A DNA stretch of 64,000 bases from SAR324 cluster bacterium REDSEA-S27_B3 (GCA_001627865.1 LUQO01000002.1:76567-140566), one strand, 5' to 3'. Positions 1-7,730 are shown, numbered from the stretch's first letter. The notes: generated by a model not told the origin, from the sequence alone. Translations and numbers: made by a program.

Positions 1-437
1 GCCCGATGCAGTGAAGAAGGGGCAATTTCCGAAAAACCGAAACCGCCGATTTTACCTTCCTGCTTAAATTTTGCCAGCGTCAATGCAACATCTTCGATCT
101 CAATTGACCAGTCTCGGCGGTGGATATAGTAAAGTTCAACATGATCAACTCCCAAACGCCGCAGCGAGCCCTCCAGCGCCTTGCGCAATGCGGCTTCTGA
201 ATTGTCGTTTTCGCCCCGATTGCCGCCGATGATAATTCCTCCCTTGGTGGCAATGCTGAACCTGTAACCGCGGTCTTTCTGGTATTCCCCGATTAATTCT
301 TCGGAAGAACCGCTTCCATATAATTCCGCGGTGTCCAGAAAATTTATGCCGTGATCACGAGCCGCGTCCAGGCAGGCAAAACTCTCGGCTTTATCTTTAT
401 CCTCCTTAATTTTTTGATGATACTTATGTTTGATCAT
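1..437 (-). CDS. Aldo/keto reductase, partial (runs off window start), N-terminus short
   Basis: Reads in frame from an ATG at 437 to the window edge (about 145 residues). It shows the aldo/keto reductase core: GINFLDTAELYG carrying catalytic Asp and Tyr, IATKGG with the catalytic Lys, and YYIHRRD with the catalytic His, then the GKIGGFGFSEIAP strand. The family reduces or oxidises carbonyls with NADPH in the cytosol; the substrate cannot be told. The ATG overlaps the stop of the DUF1244 gene (ATGA), so the two are probably cotranscribed. Family members usually have about 40 residues before the Asp motif, including the first beta strands and a glycine-rich turn; here there are only about 35, Lys/Glu-rich and without the turn. 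The gene may have lost its 5' end or use another start. The C-terminus lies outside the window. Confidence 0.85.
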   Translation of the reverse strand, partial: MIKHKYHQKIKEDKDKAESFACLDAARDHGINFLDTAELYGSGSSEELIGEYQKDRGYRFSIATKGGIIIGGNRGENDNSEAALRKALEGSLRRLGVDHVELYYIHRRDWSIEIEDVALTLAKFKQEGKIGGFGFSEIAPSSLHR

Positions 438-679
438 TTCTGATAATTCTGTTTCCACTCATCGTAGGTCATGCCATAGACCAACTCCTTGGCGGAATCA
501 ACTGAAACGTCCTCTCCGCGCTCCTGCGCTTCAGCAGAAAACCATTTTGCAAGGCAGTTGCGGCAGAATCCGGAAAGGTTCATCAGGTCAAGGTTCTGCA
601 CATCCTTGCGTGAGTCAAGATGGCTGAGCAGTCTCCTGAAAACTGCTGCTTCAATTTCGGTGCGTGTCTCTGTGTTCAT
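434..679 (-). CDS. DUF1244 family protein
   Basis: This 81-residue protein matches the small DUF1244 family. Conserved stretches are an N-terminal helix with EAAVFRRLLSHL, then DVQNLDLMNLSGFCRNCLAKW (two cysteines in FCRNC) and a C-terminal VYGMTYDEWK. Function is unknown; the FCRNC pair could bind metal or form a disulfide. It is full length for the family. Its stop overlaps the start of the aldo/keto reductase gene by 4 bases, suggesting one transcript. About 100 bases upstream are AT-rich and non-coding. Confidence 0.85.
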   Translation of the reverse strand: MNTETRTEIEAAVFRRLLSHLDSRKDVQNLDLMNLSGFCRNCLAKWFSAEAQERGEDVSVDSAKELVYGMTYDEWKQNYQK

Positions 680-808
680 AATTCTCCCTGGTTAGTCTGT
701 TATGTTTTGAGTTTCTCCTGCCTGCAAAACATGATTATACAGAAATCCTGTTCCTAGTGGGAATATTTTTTTTACTCAACATCAGCTTGTGTCTGGACGT
801 AACCAGAG

Positions 809-936
809 CCCTCACCCCGGCCCTCTCCCCGGGGAGAGGGTGAAACGTGCTTGGATCTCACTCAGTAACCCTCTCCGACAGGGAGAGGGGAGGACCGAGA
901 TGCCTGAGTGAAAACGAAAGTGCGGTGGGTGAGGGG
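809..936. repeat. Dispersed palindromic repeat, family A copy 1
   Basis: Begins CCCTCACC, contains paired arms CCCTCTCC/GGAGAGGG, then a GCCTGAGTG...CG segment, and ends GGTGGGTGAGGGG. The outer ends are inverted repeats of one another (CCCTCACC/GGTGAGGG). Related copies occur at 7625, 12949, 17538 and 18280. It lies in the gap between the DUF1244 and thiamine-binding genes. It resembles REP- or MITE-like intergenic repeats common in environmental bacteria. Confidence 0.75.
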
Positions 937-957
937 AGTTGGCGGGGTGGTAGCGGG

Positions 958-1257
958 TCAGTCCAGCTTTTTCCGGACGCTTTCGATCTTGTCCGCCATG
1001 GTCTGCTCACGGTCCACACGGGTGCCAACCTTGAGGCTTGTGCTGATGCGCGGTGCCCCCATGGCGTGGACCACCTCGTGACAGCGCTTCACAGCGGCGA
1101 ACACGGCATCCCACTCGCCCTCGATGTTGGTGCCGTAGGCGTGCATCTGGTAACTCAGTCCGGCCTCCTCCAACACCTGCTGACAGGCCGCCACGTATTC
1201 ACTCACAGAAACCCCCACGCCCATTGGCACCACGCACAAATCAATGATAACCTTCAT
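958..1257 (-). CDS. MTH1187/YqgV-type thiamine-binding protein
   Basis: A 99-residue protein of the UPF0045 (DUF77) family, whose members bind thiamine or HMP-like pyrimidines. Family signs are the first strand VIIDLCVVPMGVGVSVSEYV, central YQMHAYGTNIEGEWDAVF and AMGAPRISTSLKVGTRVD. Length is normal (about 95-105). It is soluble and cytosolic, forming a ferredoxin-like fold in known members. It lies just downstream of cyclase gene A and may be cotranscribed. It has no linked thiamine-synthesis gene here, so its role is only inferred. Confidence 0.8.
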   Translation of the reverse strand: MKVIIDLCVVPMGVGVSVSEYVAACQQVLEEAGLSYQMHAYGTNIEGEWDAVFAAVKRCHEVVHAMGAPRISTSLKVGTRVDREQTMADKIESVRKKLD

Positions 1258-1296
1258 TAATCTTCCTGTAGTTTAAAAAAATTTTTCGGGCCTAAC

Positions 1297-3099
1297 TCAC
1301 TTCAGCCCCGCCAGTGCCAACCCTTTTTTGAAGCGCATGACAGCGCCCGGATAGGTCTGCTCCATATGTTCTTGGCTGAAGTTCGGGTTCCACTCAAGCC
1401 CCTTGGCCAGTGCCGCCTCCGCCTCTTCCTGCTTGCCGAGCAGGGCACTGATGGCGGCAAGGCCCGCAAAGGCATAAAAGCCCGAATTCGGATGGCTGGC
1501 CGCTTTTTTGGCCCATTCCAAGGCTTCCTCATCCTGCTCCAACAGGTTTGCCAGCACTGCGGACTTGATGTTCTCAAAGGCCCAGAGAAGTGGGTCGTTG
1601 GGGCTGAGCCGGATCGCGTTGTTGATCAGCTCAAGGGCTGCCTCGCCATCGCCATTCGCCATCGTATAGGCTTGTGCCAGCCCGTGATAGGCATGGGCGT
1701 AGCTCGGATTGAGGGCGATGGCGCGCTTGAGATTCTGTTCGGATTTTTCCGGCTGACGGGAAAACGCGGCCGCCCGTCCCAGCGCGTAGTGGGCGAAGGG
1801 GTCCTGGTCGTCCAGCAACACGGCCCGCTCGGCGTGGGTCACTGCCTTCTCGATGCAACCCTTGGGGTCGTCAGTGAAGTTGGAAATCACCATGATCAGG
1901 TTGCCCACCGAAAGCCCGGCCTGTGCAGAGGCGAACTCCTCGTCCCTCTCGATGGCCTGCTTGTAGATCACGATGGCGGTCTCGACATTTTCCTTGGAAA
2001 ACTGGTACATGTGCCACTGCGCCTGCTGGAACAGGTCCCATGCGCCCATGTTTCCGGCGGTCTTGCGCCGTGCCCGCTGTCTTTCGGAGCGGGCCAGTTC
2101 CGGCTCGATCGAGGCGGCGAGGGTCTCGGTGATTTCGTCCTGCAGAGCGAAGATGTCGTCCAGATTGCGGTCGTAGCGTTCCGTCCAGAGATGCGAGCCG
2201 CTGTTTGCGTCGATGAGCTGGGCAGTGATCCGCACCCTTGCTCCAGCCTTGCGCACACTGCCCTCCAGCACATAGTCCACCTTGAGCGCCTCTGCGACCT
2301 CGCGCACGTCCACTGCCTTGCCCTTGTACACAAAGGTCGAGTTACGGGCAATCACCGAGAGCCAGCGATAGCGGGAGATCACCGAGATGATGTCCTCCGT
2401 GATCCCGTCCACAAAATACTCCTGTTCCGGATCGCCGCTCATGTTGTCAAAGGGCAGCACCGCGATGGCGGGGACTTTCGCTTCGTCATCAGCAGTTTCC
2501 GGAGTCGCTGGCGGCGGGGTCGCGGGTTCTGCGGCATCGGGTAACGAGAAGGCCTCCAGTACATTGGAGGCGCTTCCCAGCTCTACCTTAAAGGTATGTA
2601 CCGGCTCTTCGATGTTCTTCATCTCTTTCTCACCGAGACTTACAAAACTCAGGTCCAGCTTGCGCCGGACTTCTTCATAAAACTTTCCGGAAACACAAAT
2701 GCCGCCCGGCTCTGCCGCGGATTCAAGCCTGGCTGCAACATTAACACCGTCTCCATAGAGATTGTTTCTCTCCACTATCACGTCACCTAGATTAAGCCCC
2801 ACCCTGAACTGCATCTGGTCTTCCGGATCGACTTCGTTGTTGCGATCCCTGATGTTTTTCTGGAACTCCACAGCCGTCACTATGGCATCAACAGGACTTC
2901 CGAACTCGGCAATTATTGAATCTCCGGCGCTGCCGAAAACTCGTCCGTGGTGTGCCTTGATTGCTTCATCGATCAAACTGCGGCAGGCTTTGAGGTTGCG
3001 TAACGTGCGTACTTCGTTCTCACCCATCATCTTGCTGAAGCCCACAACATCCGCGGCAAGTATCGCTGCTAGCTTACTTCTTGGATTAGATTCAGGCAT
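1297..3099 (-). CDS. Class III adenylate/guanylate cyclase with TolB-like and TPR domains (copy A)
   Basis: 600 residues. Residues 8-170 are a class III cyclase catalytic domain. Metal-binding aspartates are D17 (ILAADVVGFS) and D60 (GSAGDSIIAEF); the transition-state Asn/Arg lie in YGDGVNVAARLE. The position that is Lys in canonical adenylyl cyclases (KxxGD) is Gly here, as in many proteobacterial relatives, so nucleotide preference is uncertain. A Pro/Ala linker follows at about 190-210. A TolB-N-like domain (AIAVLPFDNMSGDPEQEYFVDGI..., VLEGSVRK) spans about 210-345, and TPR repeats run to the end. There is no transmembrane segment. The predicted role is a cytosolic signal-producing enzyme with a protein-interaction tail. 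Copies B, C and D and a remnant lie within 15 kb. Confidence 0.85.
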   Translation of the reverse strand: MPESNPRSKLAAILAADVVGFSKMMGENEVRTLRNLKACRSLIDEAIKAHHGRVFGSAGDSIIAEFGSPVDAIVTAVEFQKNIRDRNNEVDPEDQMQFRVGLNLGDVIVERNNLYGDGVNVAARLESAAEPGGICVSGKFYEEVRRKLDLSFVSLGEKEMKNIEEPVHTFKVELGSASNVLEAFSLPDAAEPATPPPATPETADDEAKVPAIAVLPFDNMSGDPEQEYFVDGITEDIISVISRYRWLSVIARNSTFVYKGKAVDVREVAEALKVDYVLEGSVRKAGARVRITAQLIDANSGSHLWTERYDRNLDDIFALQDEITETLAASIEPELARSERQRARRKTAGNMGAWDLFQQAQWHMYQFSKENVETAIVIYKQAIERDEEFASAQAGLSVGNLIMVISNFTDDPKGCIEKAVTHAERAVLLDDQDPFAHYALGRAAAFSRQPEKSEQNLKRAIALNPSYAHAYHGLAQAYTMANGDGEAALELINNAIRLSPNDPLLWAFENIKSAVLANLLEQDEEALEWAKKAASHPNSGFYAFAGLAAISALLGKQEEAEAALAKGLEWNPNFSQEHMEQTYPGAVMRFKKGLALAGLK

Positions 3100-3167
3100 T
3101 TTTGTTATATAAGTTGTTTCTTTGGACTCAGATCAAATTGTTAGTACCTGCGACACACTGTGACTTG

Positions 3168-3857
3168 TTAGCCCTGATTTGCTTGGTATCCTTTAGGGCT
3201 TTCAAATAATCTCATTTGTGGATCGGTATGACCTTTTCTTTTTGCAACATTCAATATGGAGTTCTCTTCAACATCTTCATTACCCCACTGATCCCATCCT
3301 TTTTTTCGGAAACGAGCGAATAGTTCTAGATAAGGACCGGGTGAACAATTCTCGATGATGTCATATAATTCATCAGGTTTTCTTGAATGCTCTCTTTTTC
3401 GAGAATATAGTAAATTTACTTGCGTTCTTCCAGGTTGGAGTGTGCGCATGGAACCTCGTACACCAAATAAAACTAATTCAGTTACGTTTCTGAAATAAAA
3501 TCCGACCCCACGTCCATCCGGACCACCATCCTTTCTGATTTTATACCAGACTAGATTAGACTTATATGTGAAACCCCAAGATTTCATTACATCTAGTCCT
3601 TCTTGCAATAGAGCATTAGGAACCCACAGATAAAGATGGGATGCCGCAGCAGCCAGTCTACTGACTGGAAGCTGCTTTATTTCTTCCAAATCCATCGTCG
3701 AATAGCGTAGCAATCGACGATGTTCTGGTGCCATTTTCCCGGTTCTATTCTGAAACTGCCATGGTGGGTCAGCTAAAATAGTGGAGTAAGTAGCATCTAC
3801 TTTGTTAGTGAGATCTGTTGCTGGATTTGGTTCTGTAATTTTAACAATCTTCGACAT
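3168..3857 (-). CDS. MT-A70 family DNA adenine N6-methyltransferase of a type II R-M system
   Basis: About 229 residues from the chosen start. The catalytic DPPW motif sits in ILADPPWQFQ. Further MT-A70 landmarks are HLYLWVPNALL, FTYKSNLVWYK, GRGVGFYFRNVTELVLFG and SRKPDELYDIIE. Bacterial members of this group (M.MunI-like) methylate adenine N6 in a restriction site. The ATG at 3857 is preceded by AGAAAGGA five bases upstream, which decides it over an upstream in-frame codon that lies inside the nuclease gene. Its start overlaps the restored 3' end of the BglII-type nuclease by 17 bases, so the pair formed one operon. Because the nuclease is frameshifted, the enzyme may now act as an orphan methylase. 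Confidence 0.85.
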   Translation of the reverse strand: MSKIVKITEPNPATDLTNKVDATYSTILADPPWQFQNRTGKMAPEHRRLLRYSTMDLEEIKQLPVSRLAAAASHLYLWVPNALLQEGLDVMKSWGFTYKSNLVWYKIRKDGGPDGRGVGFYFRNVTELVLFGVRGSMRTLQPGRTQVNLLYSRKREHSRKPDELYDIIENCSPGPYLELFARFRKKGWDQWGNEDVEENSILNVAKRKGHTDPQMRLFESPKGYQANQG

Positions 3858-4420
3858 ACAATTCCTTTCTGATTCCAAATATTAATAATGGACAACCTGC
3901 CCCGCCTCCACCTTGAATGCGTGGTAATAGCTTGGACATGTGAGTGATAAGATTTGCCTCTTCCCAATCCTTTGAAAATATCCTGCAACTCATCTGTTCT
4001 GGTAATAATCACACCAACTGAGATTGCTCGGAGATCGAATAACAATCTGAAATTATTTAGGTCTCTATCAAAAAATGGATCCTTATTGTTCCATTCGATT
4101 TCCAAGGCTATACGATTCTTGAAGCAATCAACAGAATGGGTTGGTGACTCCATTACGTCTTGATCTACTGTGATTTTGGTCTCAAAACTTTTTTCCTCCC
4201 AACCTTTCCTATAGAGTTGACCATCTATCCAATCTGAAACTCTGGATTTTCTACCTCCGCCTACTATTATCCAGCTTTTCTGGAGTCTGAAAGATGTAAG
4301 AACATCGCAAATGTCCTTATATTCCGAAGGGAAATCATCTCTAAGGATGGCGGTTGCATGCCGCCATTCATGGATTTCGTAATGATTTTGTATAAAATTA
4401 GGGAGGTGATCTATCGGCAT
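3841..4420 (-). pseudogene. BglII/BstYI-type type II restriction endonuclease, frameshifted near the C-terminus
   Basis: From M at 4420 the frame reads HEWRHATAILRDDFPSEY, then GGGRKSRVSDWIDGQLYRKGW and the hallmark EIEWNNKDPFFDRDLNNFRL with FDLRAISVGVIITR. These are typical of the BglII/BstYI nuclease family (catalytic Glu/Asp in EIEWNNKDPF). At about 3948, just after FKGLGRGKSYHS, the frame changes: the ending THMSKLLPRI...GGGAGCPLLIFGI continues in another frame and stops at 3841. The unshifted frame instead runs to 3797 with an Arg-rich nonsense tail. Relatives have a GAST-type stretch before THM, consistent with loss of about 11 bases. The result is probably an inactive nuclease, unless this is a sequencing error. 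A TTG start at 4456 is also possible. Confidence 0.75.
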
Positions 4421-4504
4421 TTGGATTATTATTGGTGATCTTGTGTTCAGAGGCAAACCTTTTACACTGCCAACGATGCAATTTCAGTTCGATACGCCTT
4501 GATA

Positions 4505-4681
4505 TCAAGGAATACCCCCAATAATAAGGACGGTTCCGATTATTTCGAACTGCCGTTCGACTGCGGATTTAACTATTCGGTTTTCTAAATAATCGTTAAC
4601 TTCCAGATTTTCTAAAAAATCATTTATGTTATTGCAACATTCAATTAAATCTAAGAGATATGCTTTAAGCTCATGTTTCAT
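4505..4681 (-). pseudogene. HEPN (DUF86) toxin-like protein, truncated
   Basis: A 58-residue frame starting MKHELKAYLLDLIECCNNINDFL and containing SAVERQFEIIG, the hallmark middle of DUF86/HEPN proteins, which then ends abruptly (TVLIIGGIP). Full members run to about 110 residues and carry a C-terminal RNxxxH ribonuclease motif, which is absent here. The start overlaps the stop of the MNT gene by 11 bases, the usual MNT-HEPN layout. The truncation lies 85 bases before the restriction-modification pair, suggesting that its arrival removed the 3' half. The protein is unlikely to be a working RNase. Confidence 0.7.
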
Positions 4682-4952
4682 AAATCAATACTTTTTCAGA
4701 ATTCAAGGTCTTATTAATAATAGGGTTCTTAATTGCAGCTTCTTCTATAAGATCGACTTTTTTCCCGAATTCTTTCTCAAATGCTTTTTTCGCATTTAAA
4801 TACTGATCAAGGCTTTCTGTAGTATGAAAAGCAACCAGTAAATCAATGTCACTGATTTCGCTATAGTCCTCACGTACAGATGAACCAACCGCATAAAGTC
4901 TTGCAATATCAGTCTCTTGACAAATTGAAGAGAGTCTCTCTTTATTGAACAA
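4671..4952 (-). CDS. MNT-type minimal nucleotidyltransferase (antitoxin-like)
   Basis: 93 residues with the nucleotidyltransferase signature GSSVRED...SDIDLLV (GSx10DxD) and a later KKVDLIEE carrying the third acidic residue. MNT proteins pair with HEPN RNases; in known systems the MNT partner AMPylates the HEPN protein. Length is normal. The downstream HEPN gene is truncated, so this may be a stranded antitoxin. The upstream neighbour is an unrecognised ORF 37 bases away. Confidence 0.8.
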   Translation of the reverse strand: MFNKERLSSICQETDIARLYAVGSSVREDYSEISDIDLLVAFHTTESLDQYLNAKKAFEKEFGKKVDLIEEAAIKNPIINKTLNSEKVLIYET

Positions 4953-4989
4953 AAACGTTGTGCCCTAATTTATCTCATTGTTTTTTGTG

Positions 4990-5280
4990 TCAAAGCCTGC
5001 AGGGCAAAGTGTTATTGAAATATGCTCTTCTTTTAGCAGCCGTTGTACCTAAAACCACCAAGTGCCTATGGTGCCAGTAGCTGCGATACCAATACTCGTT
5101 GGCGTTGCAGGACTCATCAAAGTAATCAAGAAACTTGACCCCTGCTCCCACGTCTTCGATAGTGTGGTAATGCTGACTAAAGGGGGCCGGGTGCGGTTCC
5201 GGAAAGATTAGCCAGTATGGTTTGAACTCAGGTGGAACATCGTCGTTTCCAGTCTTAATATCCCCGTTCCGGATTGACAA
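4990..5280 (-). CDS. Hypothetical protein, unrecognised
   Basis: 96 residues, rich in Tyr, Trp, His and Pro (KPYWLIFPEPHPAPF, YWYRSYWHHRH), ending in a basic stretch. No signal peptide or membrane segment is visible. It starts inside the last 26 bases of the hydroxyacid dehydrogenase gene upstream, a coupling-like overlap that favours a real gene. I recognise no family; it could also be a chance ORF. Confidence 0.4.
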   Translation of the reverse strand: MSIRNGDIKTGNDDVPPEFKPYWLIFPEPHPAPFSQHYHTIEDVGAGVKFLDYFDESCNANEYWYRSYWHHRHLVVLGTTAAKRRAYFNNTLPCRL

Positions 5281-6220
5281 TGTTGGTCAGCGCCAGGCCT
5301 TTGCGGTAGCGGGTAAGATTTTCTGAAAACATTTCCACGGACTTCAGCTCCCAACCCTGATAGACAGCTGAGCAGTGCGGAGAGATCAGCACATTTTCAA
5401 AGTTCCAGAGGGGATTTTCCGGTGGAAGTGGCTCGGTATCAAAAACATCCAGTGCGGCGCCCCGGATACGCTTTTCGTTTAGTGCCTTTATCAATGCAGA
5501 CTCACGGACAACTCCTCCGCGTGAGACATCAATCAGTACTGCTGAAGGTTTCATCGCTGAGAACGCCTCTGCGCCGACTATGCAGCGTGTGCTGTCCAGC
5601 AGCGGCACGCAACAGACAATGAAATCCGCGCAGAACCAAAGTTTCGGCAGCGCCTCCACCGCATGTACTTCATCCACGTTTGGGGTGGGTTCCGGACGGG
5701 CGCGAACTCCAATTGTTTTTAACTCCAGTAACTTGCAGAGATTTGCTACCGCCTGACCGGTTTTTCCCAGTCCGATTATCAGCACGGTCTTGCCGTTGAG
5801 CGATTCAACCTGCGCTGAAAACCATTGACGCCGGCGTTGAGCCACGCCCAGTTGAGGCAGTCCCAGCGAAAAATGCAGCATTGCTCCCAGCACATACTGC
5901 GCCATCATCTCGGCAGCAACTCCGGCAGCATTGGTGACCGTCAGTGCCTCCGGATCCCACGGATTCAAGTGATCTGTACCGGAACCTCCGACTGAAACCC
6001 ATTTCACTGTTTTGCTTTCCAGCAGTGCCTGACGCGGATAATTCTGAGTTCCATCGAAGCGTATAGTATAGACCACCTCTGCTCCGGATTCCTCAAGCAT
6101 CTCTGGAAGTTCTCCGTAACTGTCACAGGTAAGGATTGGCAGGTCAGGGTGATTTTTTGAGAACACCTCATGTGATGCTTCAGGGTTGTTGGTGTGCAGA
6201 ATAACAGTTGGGGATTTCAT
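5255..6220 (-). CDS. D-isomer-specific 2-hydroxyacid dehydrogenase (GhrA-like)
   Basis: 321 residues. The NAD(P)-binding Rossmann motif is VLIIGLGKTGQAVA at about 145-158. Catalytic residues follow the family order: Arg in DVSRGGVV, Glu in FDTEPLPPENPLW, His in ISPHCSAVYQG. The N-terminal half carries the substrate domain (VSVGGSGTDHLNPWDPEALTVTNAAG). The family interconverts 2-oxoacids such as glyoxylate or hydroxypyruvate with D-hydroxyacids; the exact substrate is unknown. Length is normal. A second member lies at 56178-57185. The ATG at 6220 is followed by full-length homology, so the start is well supported. Confidence 0.85.
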   Translation of the reverse strand: MKSPTVILHTNNPEASHEVFSKNHPDLPILTCDSYGELPEMLEESGAEVVYTIRFDGTQNYPRQALLESKTVKWVSVGGSGTDHLNPWDPEALTVTNAAGVAAEMMAQYVLGAMLHFSLGLPQLGVAQRRRQWFSAQVESLNGKTVLIIGLGKTGQAVANLCKLLELKTIGVRARPEPTPNVDEVHAVEALPKLWFCADFIVCCVPLLDSTRCIVGAEAFSAMKPSAVLIDVSRGGVVRESALIKALNEKRIRGAALDVFDTEPLPPENPLWNFENVLISPHCSAVYQGWELKSVEMFSENLTRYRKGLALTNIVNPERGY

Positions 6221-6279
6221 GTGACCGGAGCATCTTTAGTCAAGGCAGTCTTCCGTCAATCAAATCACATAAATGGGAC

Positions 6280-6405
6280 TCAAACCTCCGGTTCCAAGCC
6301 GGCCTTGACGAGTCCTTCGATGATGGGATCCGCCAGCGCGGAGTTGGGAACGAAGATACGTCGGTAGTCGTCACGGGCCTTGAGGTTTGGGCGCAGTTGG
6401 AAAGC
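6280..6405 (-). pseudogene. 3'-end remnant of a fifth cyclase/TPR gene
   Basis: Read on the minus strand, the frame ending in TGA at 6280 encodes LRPNLKARDDYRRIFVPNSA followed by LADPIIEGLVKAGLEPEV. This matches, residue for residue with few changes, the C-terminus of cyclase copies C (11156) and D (13920). Homology stops upstream of about 6405, where unrelated sequence begins. There is no start codon or cyclase domain, so this is the stump of a deleted paralogue, left immediately downstream of the selenoprotein gene. Confidence 0.85.
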
Positions 6406-6467
6406 AGGCACAAGCATGATTTACTTTTGCCTGCATACTTACCAATCAAATCAAGCAACACTGTTTA

Positions 6468-7031
6468 TCACCAGGACCACACATGGGGAACTTCATCTTT
6501 CCTGTCTTGGATTCCACTTAACAAACCAACGACATCTCCTGCATTCATACGGCCTACACCTCCGTCAGTGTATGTACATGAAATTACTTTATTTAAATTG
6601 CAGTCAATTACAAATTCTGCTGGCTGCATGTAGTCTTTGCTTGCCCCCATGATGTAATACTTGTCTTTCCCTTCTTCATGATCATACCAGTAAGCCCCAA
6701 TCGATTCTGCTAATTCATGTGTTACCCCATGACACAAGCTAAACGGCATTTCTTTTCCACGACCAGGGAAACACTTGCCTTCTGCCAGAGGCTTTGTGTC
6801 TTCAAGGCTGTCCACGCTTGCCGCAACAATTGATGCCCCAAGACTATCAAAAAGAACACTATGCTCTCTATACCCTTCTAACTGAAGGGTGCACTTTGGT
6901 CACCATGCCCCCCGGAAAAACAGCAGGATACAGTACTTTGTTTGGATATCATCGGGAATAGAGATGGTATTGTTCTCAATGTCTGTCAGTGAGATTTTTG
7001 GAAATTCTGATCCAATTCTTAGTATGTCCAT
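6468..7031 (-). CDS. Selenoprotein: peroxiredoxin-like (AhpC/TSA) thioredoxin-fold protein with UGA-encoded Sec
   Basis: One frame from ATG 7031 to the stop at 6468 (187 residues), interrupted only by a TGA at 6900-6902 (residue 44). Around it the protein reads LLFFRGAW-U-PKCTLQLEGYR. Peroxiredoxin-like AhpC/TSA proteins have RGxWCPxC here, so the UGA falls exactly on the redox-active Cys, with the resolving-type Cys at 47. The N-terminus (IGSEFPKISLTD) and the following ASIVAASVDSLEDT are also typical of the fold. Just 3' of the UGA is a perfect hairpin (see 6872). Predicted role: thiol-dependent peroxide or disulfide reduction in the cytosol. The C-terminal 80 residues (HGVTHELAESIGAYWYDHEEG) are less familiar. 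The alternative, a nonsense-mutated Cys gene, is less likely given the position of the UGA and the hairpin. A GTG at 6815 would give a truncated product without the active site. Confidence 0.85.
6872..6890 (-). promoter_or_regulatory. Candidate bacterial SECIS element
   Basis: Starting nine bases after the UGA on the coding strand, ACCCTTC-AGTTA-GAAGGGT forms a perfect 7-bp stem with a 5-base loop containing G-U. The distance from UGA to loop (16 nt) is at the short end of the window known for SelB-dependent bacterial SECIS hairpins. It lies inside the coding sequence, as bacterial elements do. Confidence 0.75.
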
Positions 7032-7137
7032 ACTCAATTTATGATAATAAGATTAATGTTAATAAATGGCCGTCCAGGCCGCATGAAAGTATATTTTACC
7101 CTAACAGCTAAAGTACATTGCCTGAAAAGCAAACAGC

Positions 7138-7569
7138 TTAATCCGGCAGCGTTTCTCCTGAACCTCCGAGAGGCTCCGGAAGATCCTTGAATTTGGGCAG
7201 TCCGTCCTTCACGGAAACGGTCTTGTTCTCGTAATTTACATGAAGCATCGGTTCGAATGAGAAATCCGGCAAAACCGCCGCATAGACATCAACCAGCCCC
7301 ATTCCGGGATGGTCAGTAAAGAGGTGTCCTCCGCAACTGTTGCAAAACTTACGGTAGCTGTTTTCGGTCTTGTTGAAGGTGCCGATTTGTTCTTCGCCCT
7401 TAACCACCTTTACACTTTCAGGCGGCCAGAGTGTGAAAGCATTGATGGGAGAGGCAGACCATGACGCACAGTCCCTGCAATGACAGTAGCCCATTTTGGC
7501 CGGATCACCAGTGGTTTCGATTTCAACATTGCCGCAGAAGCAGCTGCCTTTGTATGTGGTTTCACTCAT
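7138..7569 (-). CDS. GFA family glutathione-dependent formaldehyde-activating-type protein (CENP-V/GFA)
   Basis: 143 residues with the Zn-binding Cys pattern of the GFA family: GSCFCGNVEIE, YCHCRDCASWS and FCNSCGGHLFTDHPG. Members are small zinc proteins; the founding one binds glutathione adducts of formaldehyde, but most have unknown substrates. Length is normal and the start ATG at 7569 precedes the first Cys motif by the usual distance. It sits upstream of the selenoprotein gene in the same direction, about 100 bases away. Confidence 0.85.
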   Translation of the reverse strand: MSETTYKGSCFCGNVEIETTGDPAKMGYCHCRDCASWSASPINAFTLWPPESVKVVKGEEQIGTFNKTENSYRKFCNSCGGHLFTDHPGMGLVDVYAAVLPDFSFEPMLHVNYENKTVSVKDGLPKFKDLPEPLGGSGETLPD

Positions 7570-7624
7570 AATATCTCCTTAAAAATGTTGTTGTTACTAT
7601 TGATTATTGAAAACTAAGTTTATT

Positions 7625-7727
7625 CCCCTCACCCAACGTATGAGGACTCCTCACCCCGTCTCTCTCTCCAAGTGAGAGGGGGGGACCGCGATACCTGAGC
7701 GGAGTCGAAGGTGCGGTAAGTGAGGGC
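7625..7727. repeat. Dispersed palindromic repeat, family A copy 2
   Basis: CCCCTCACCCAACG at the left, CCTCACCCCG...TCTCCAAGTGAGAGG inside, then GGACCGCGATACCTGAGCGG with AGTCGAAGGTGCGG, and TGAGGG at the right. Same plan and orientation as copy 1. It ends within 4 bases of the stop codon of cyclase B and could form a hairpin at its 3' end. Confidence 0.75.
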
Positions 7728-7730
7728 AGT

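Noticed and set aside
1366-2544. 392-residue open frame on the plus strand
   Set aside because: It lies entirely antisense to the well-supported cyclase copy A; no family features and Cys/His-rich low-quality translation. A shadow of strong codon bias.
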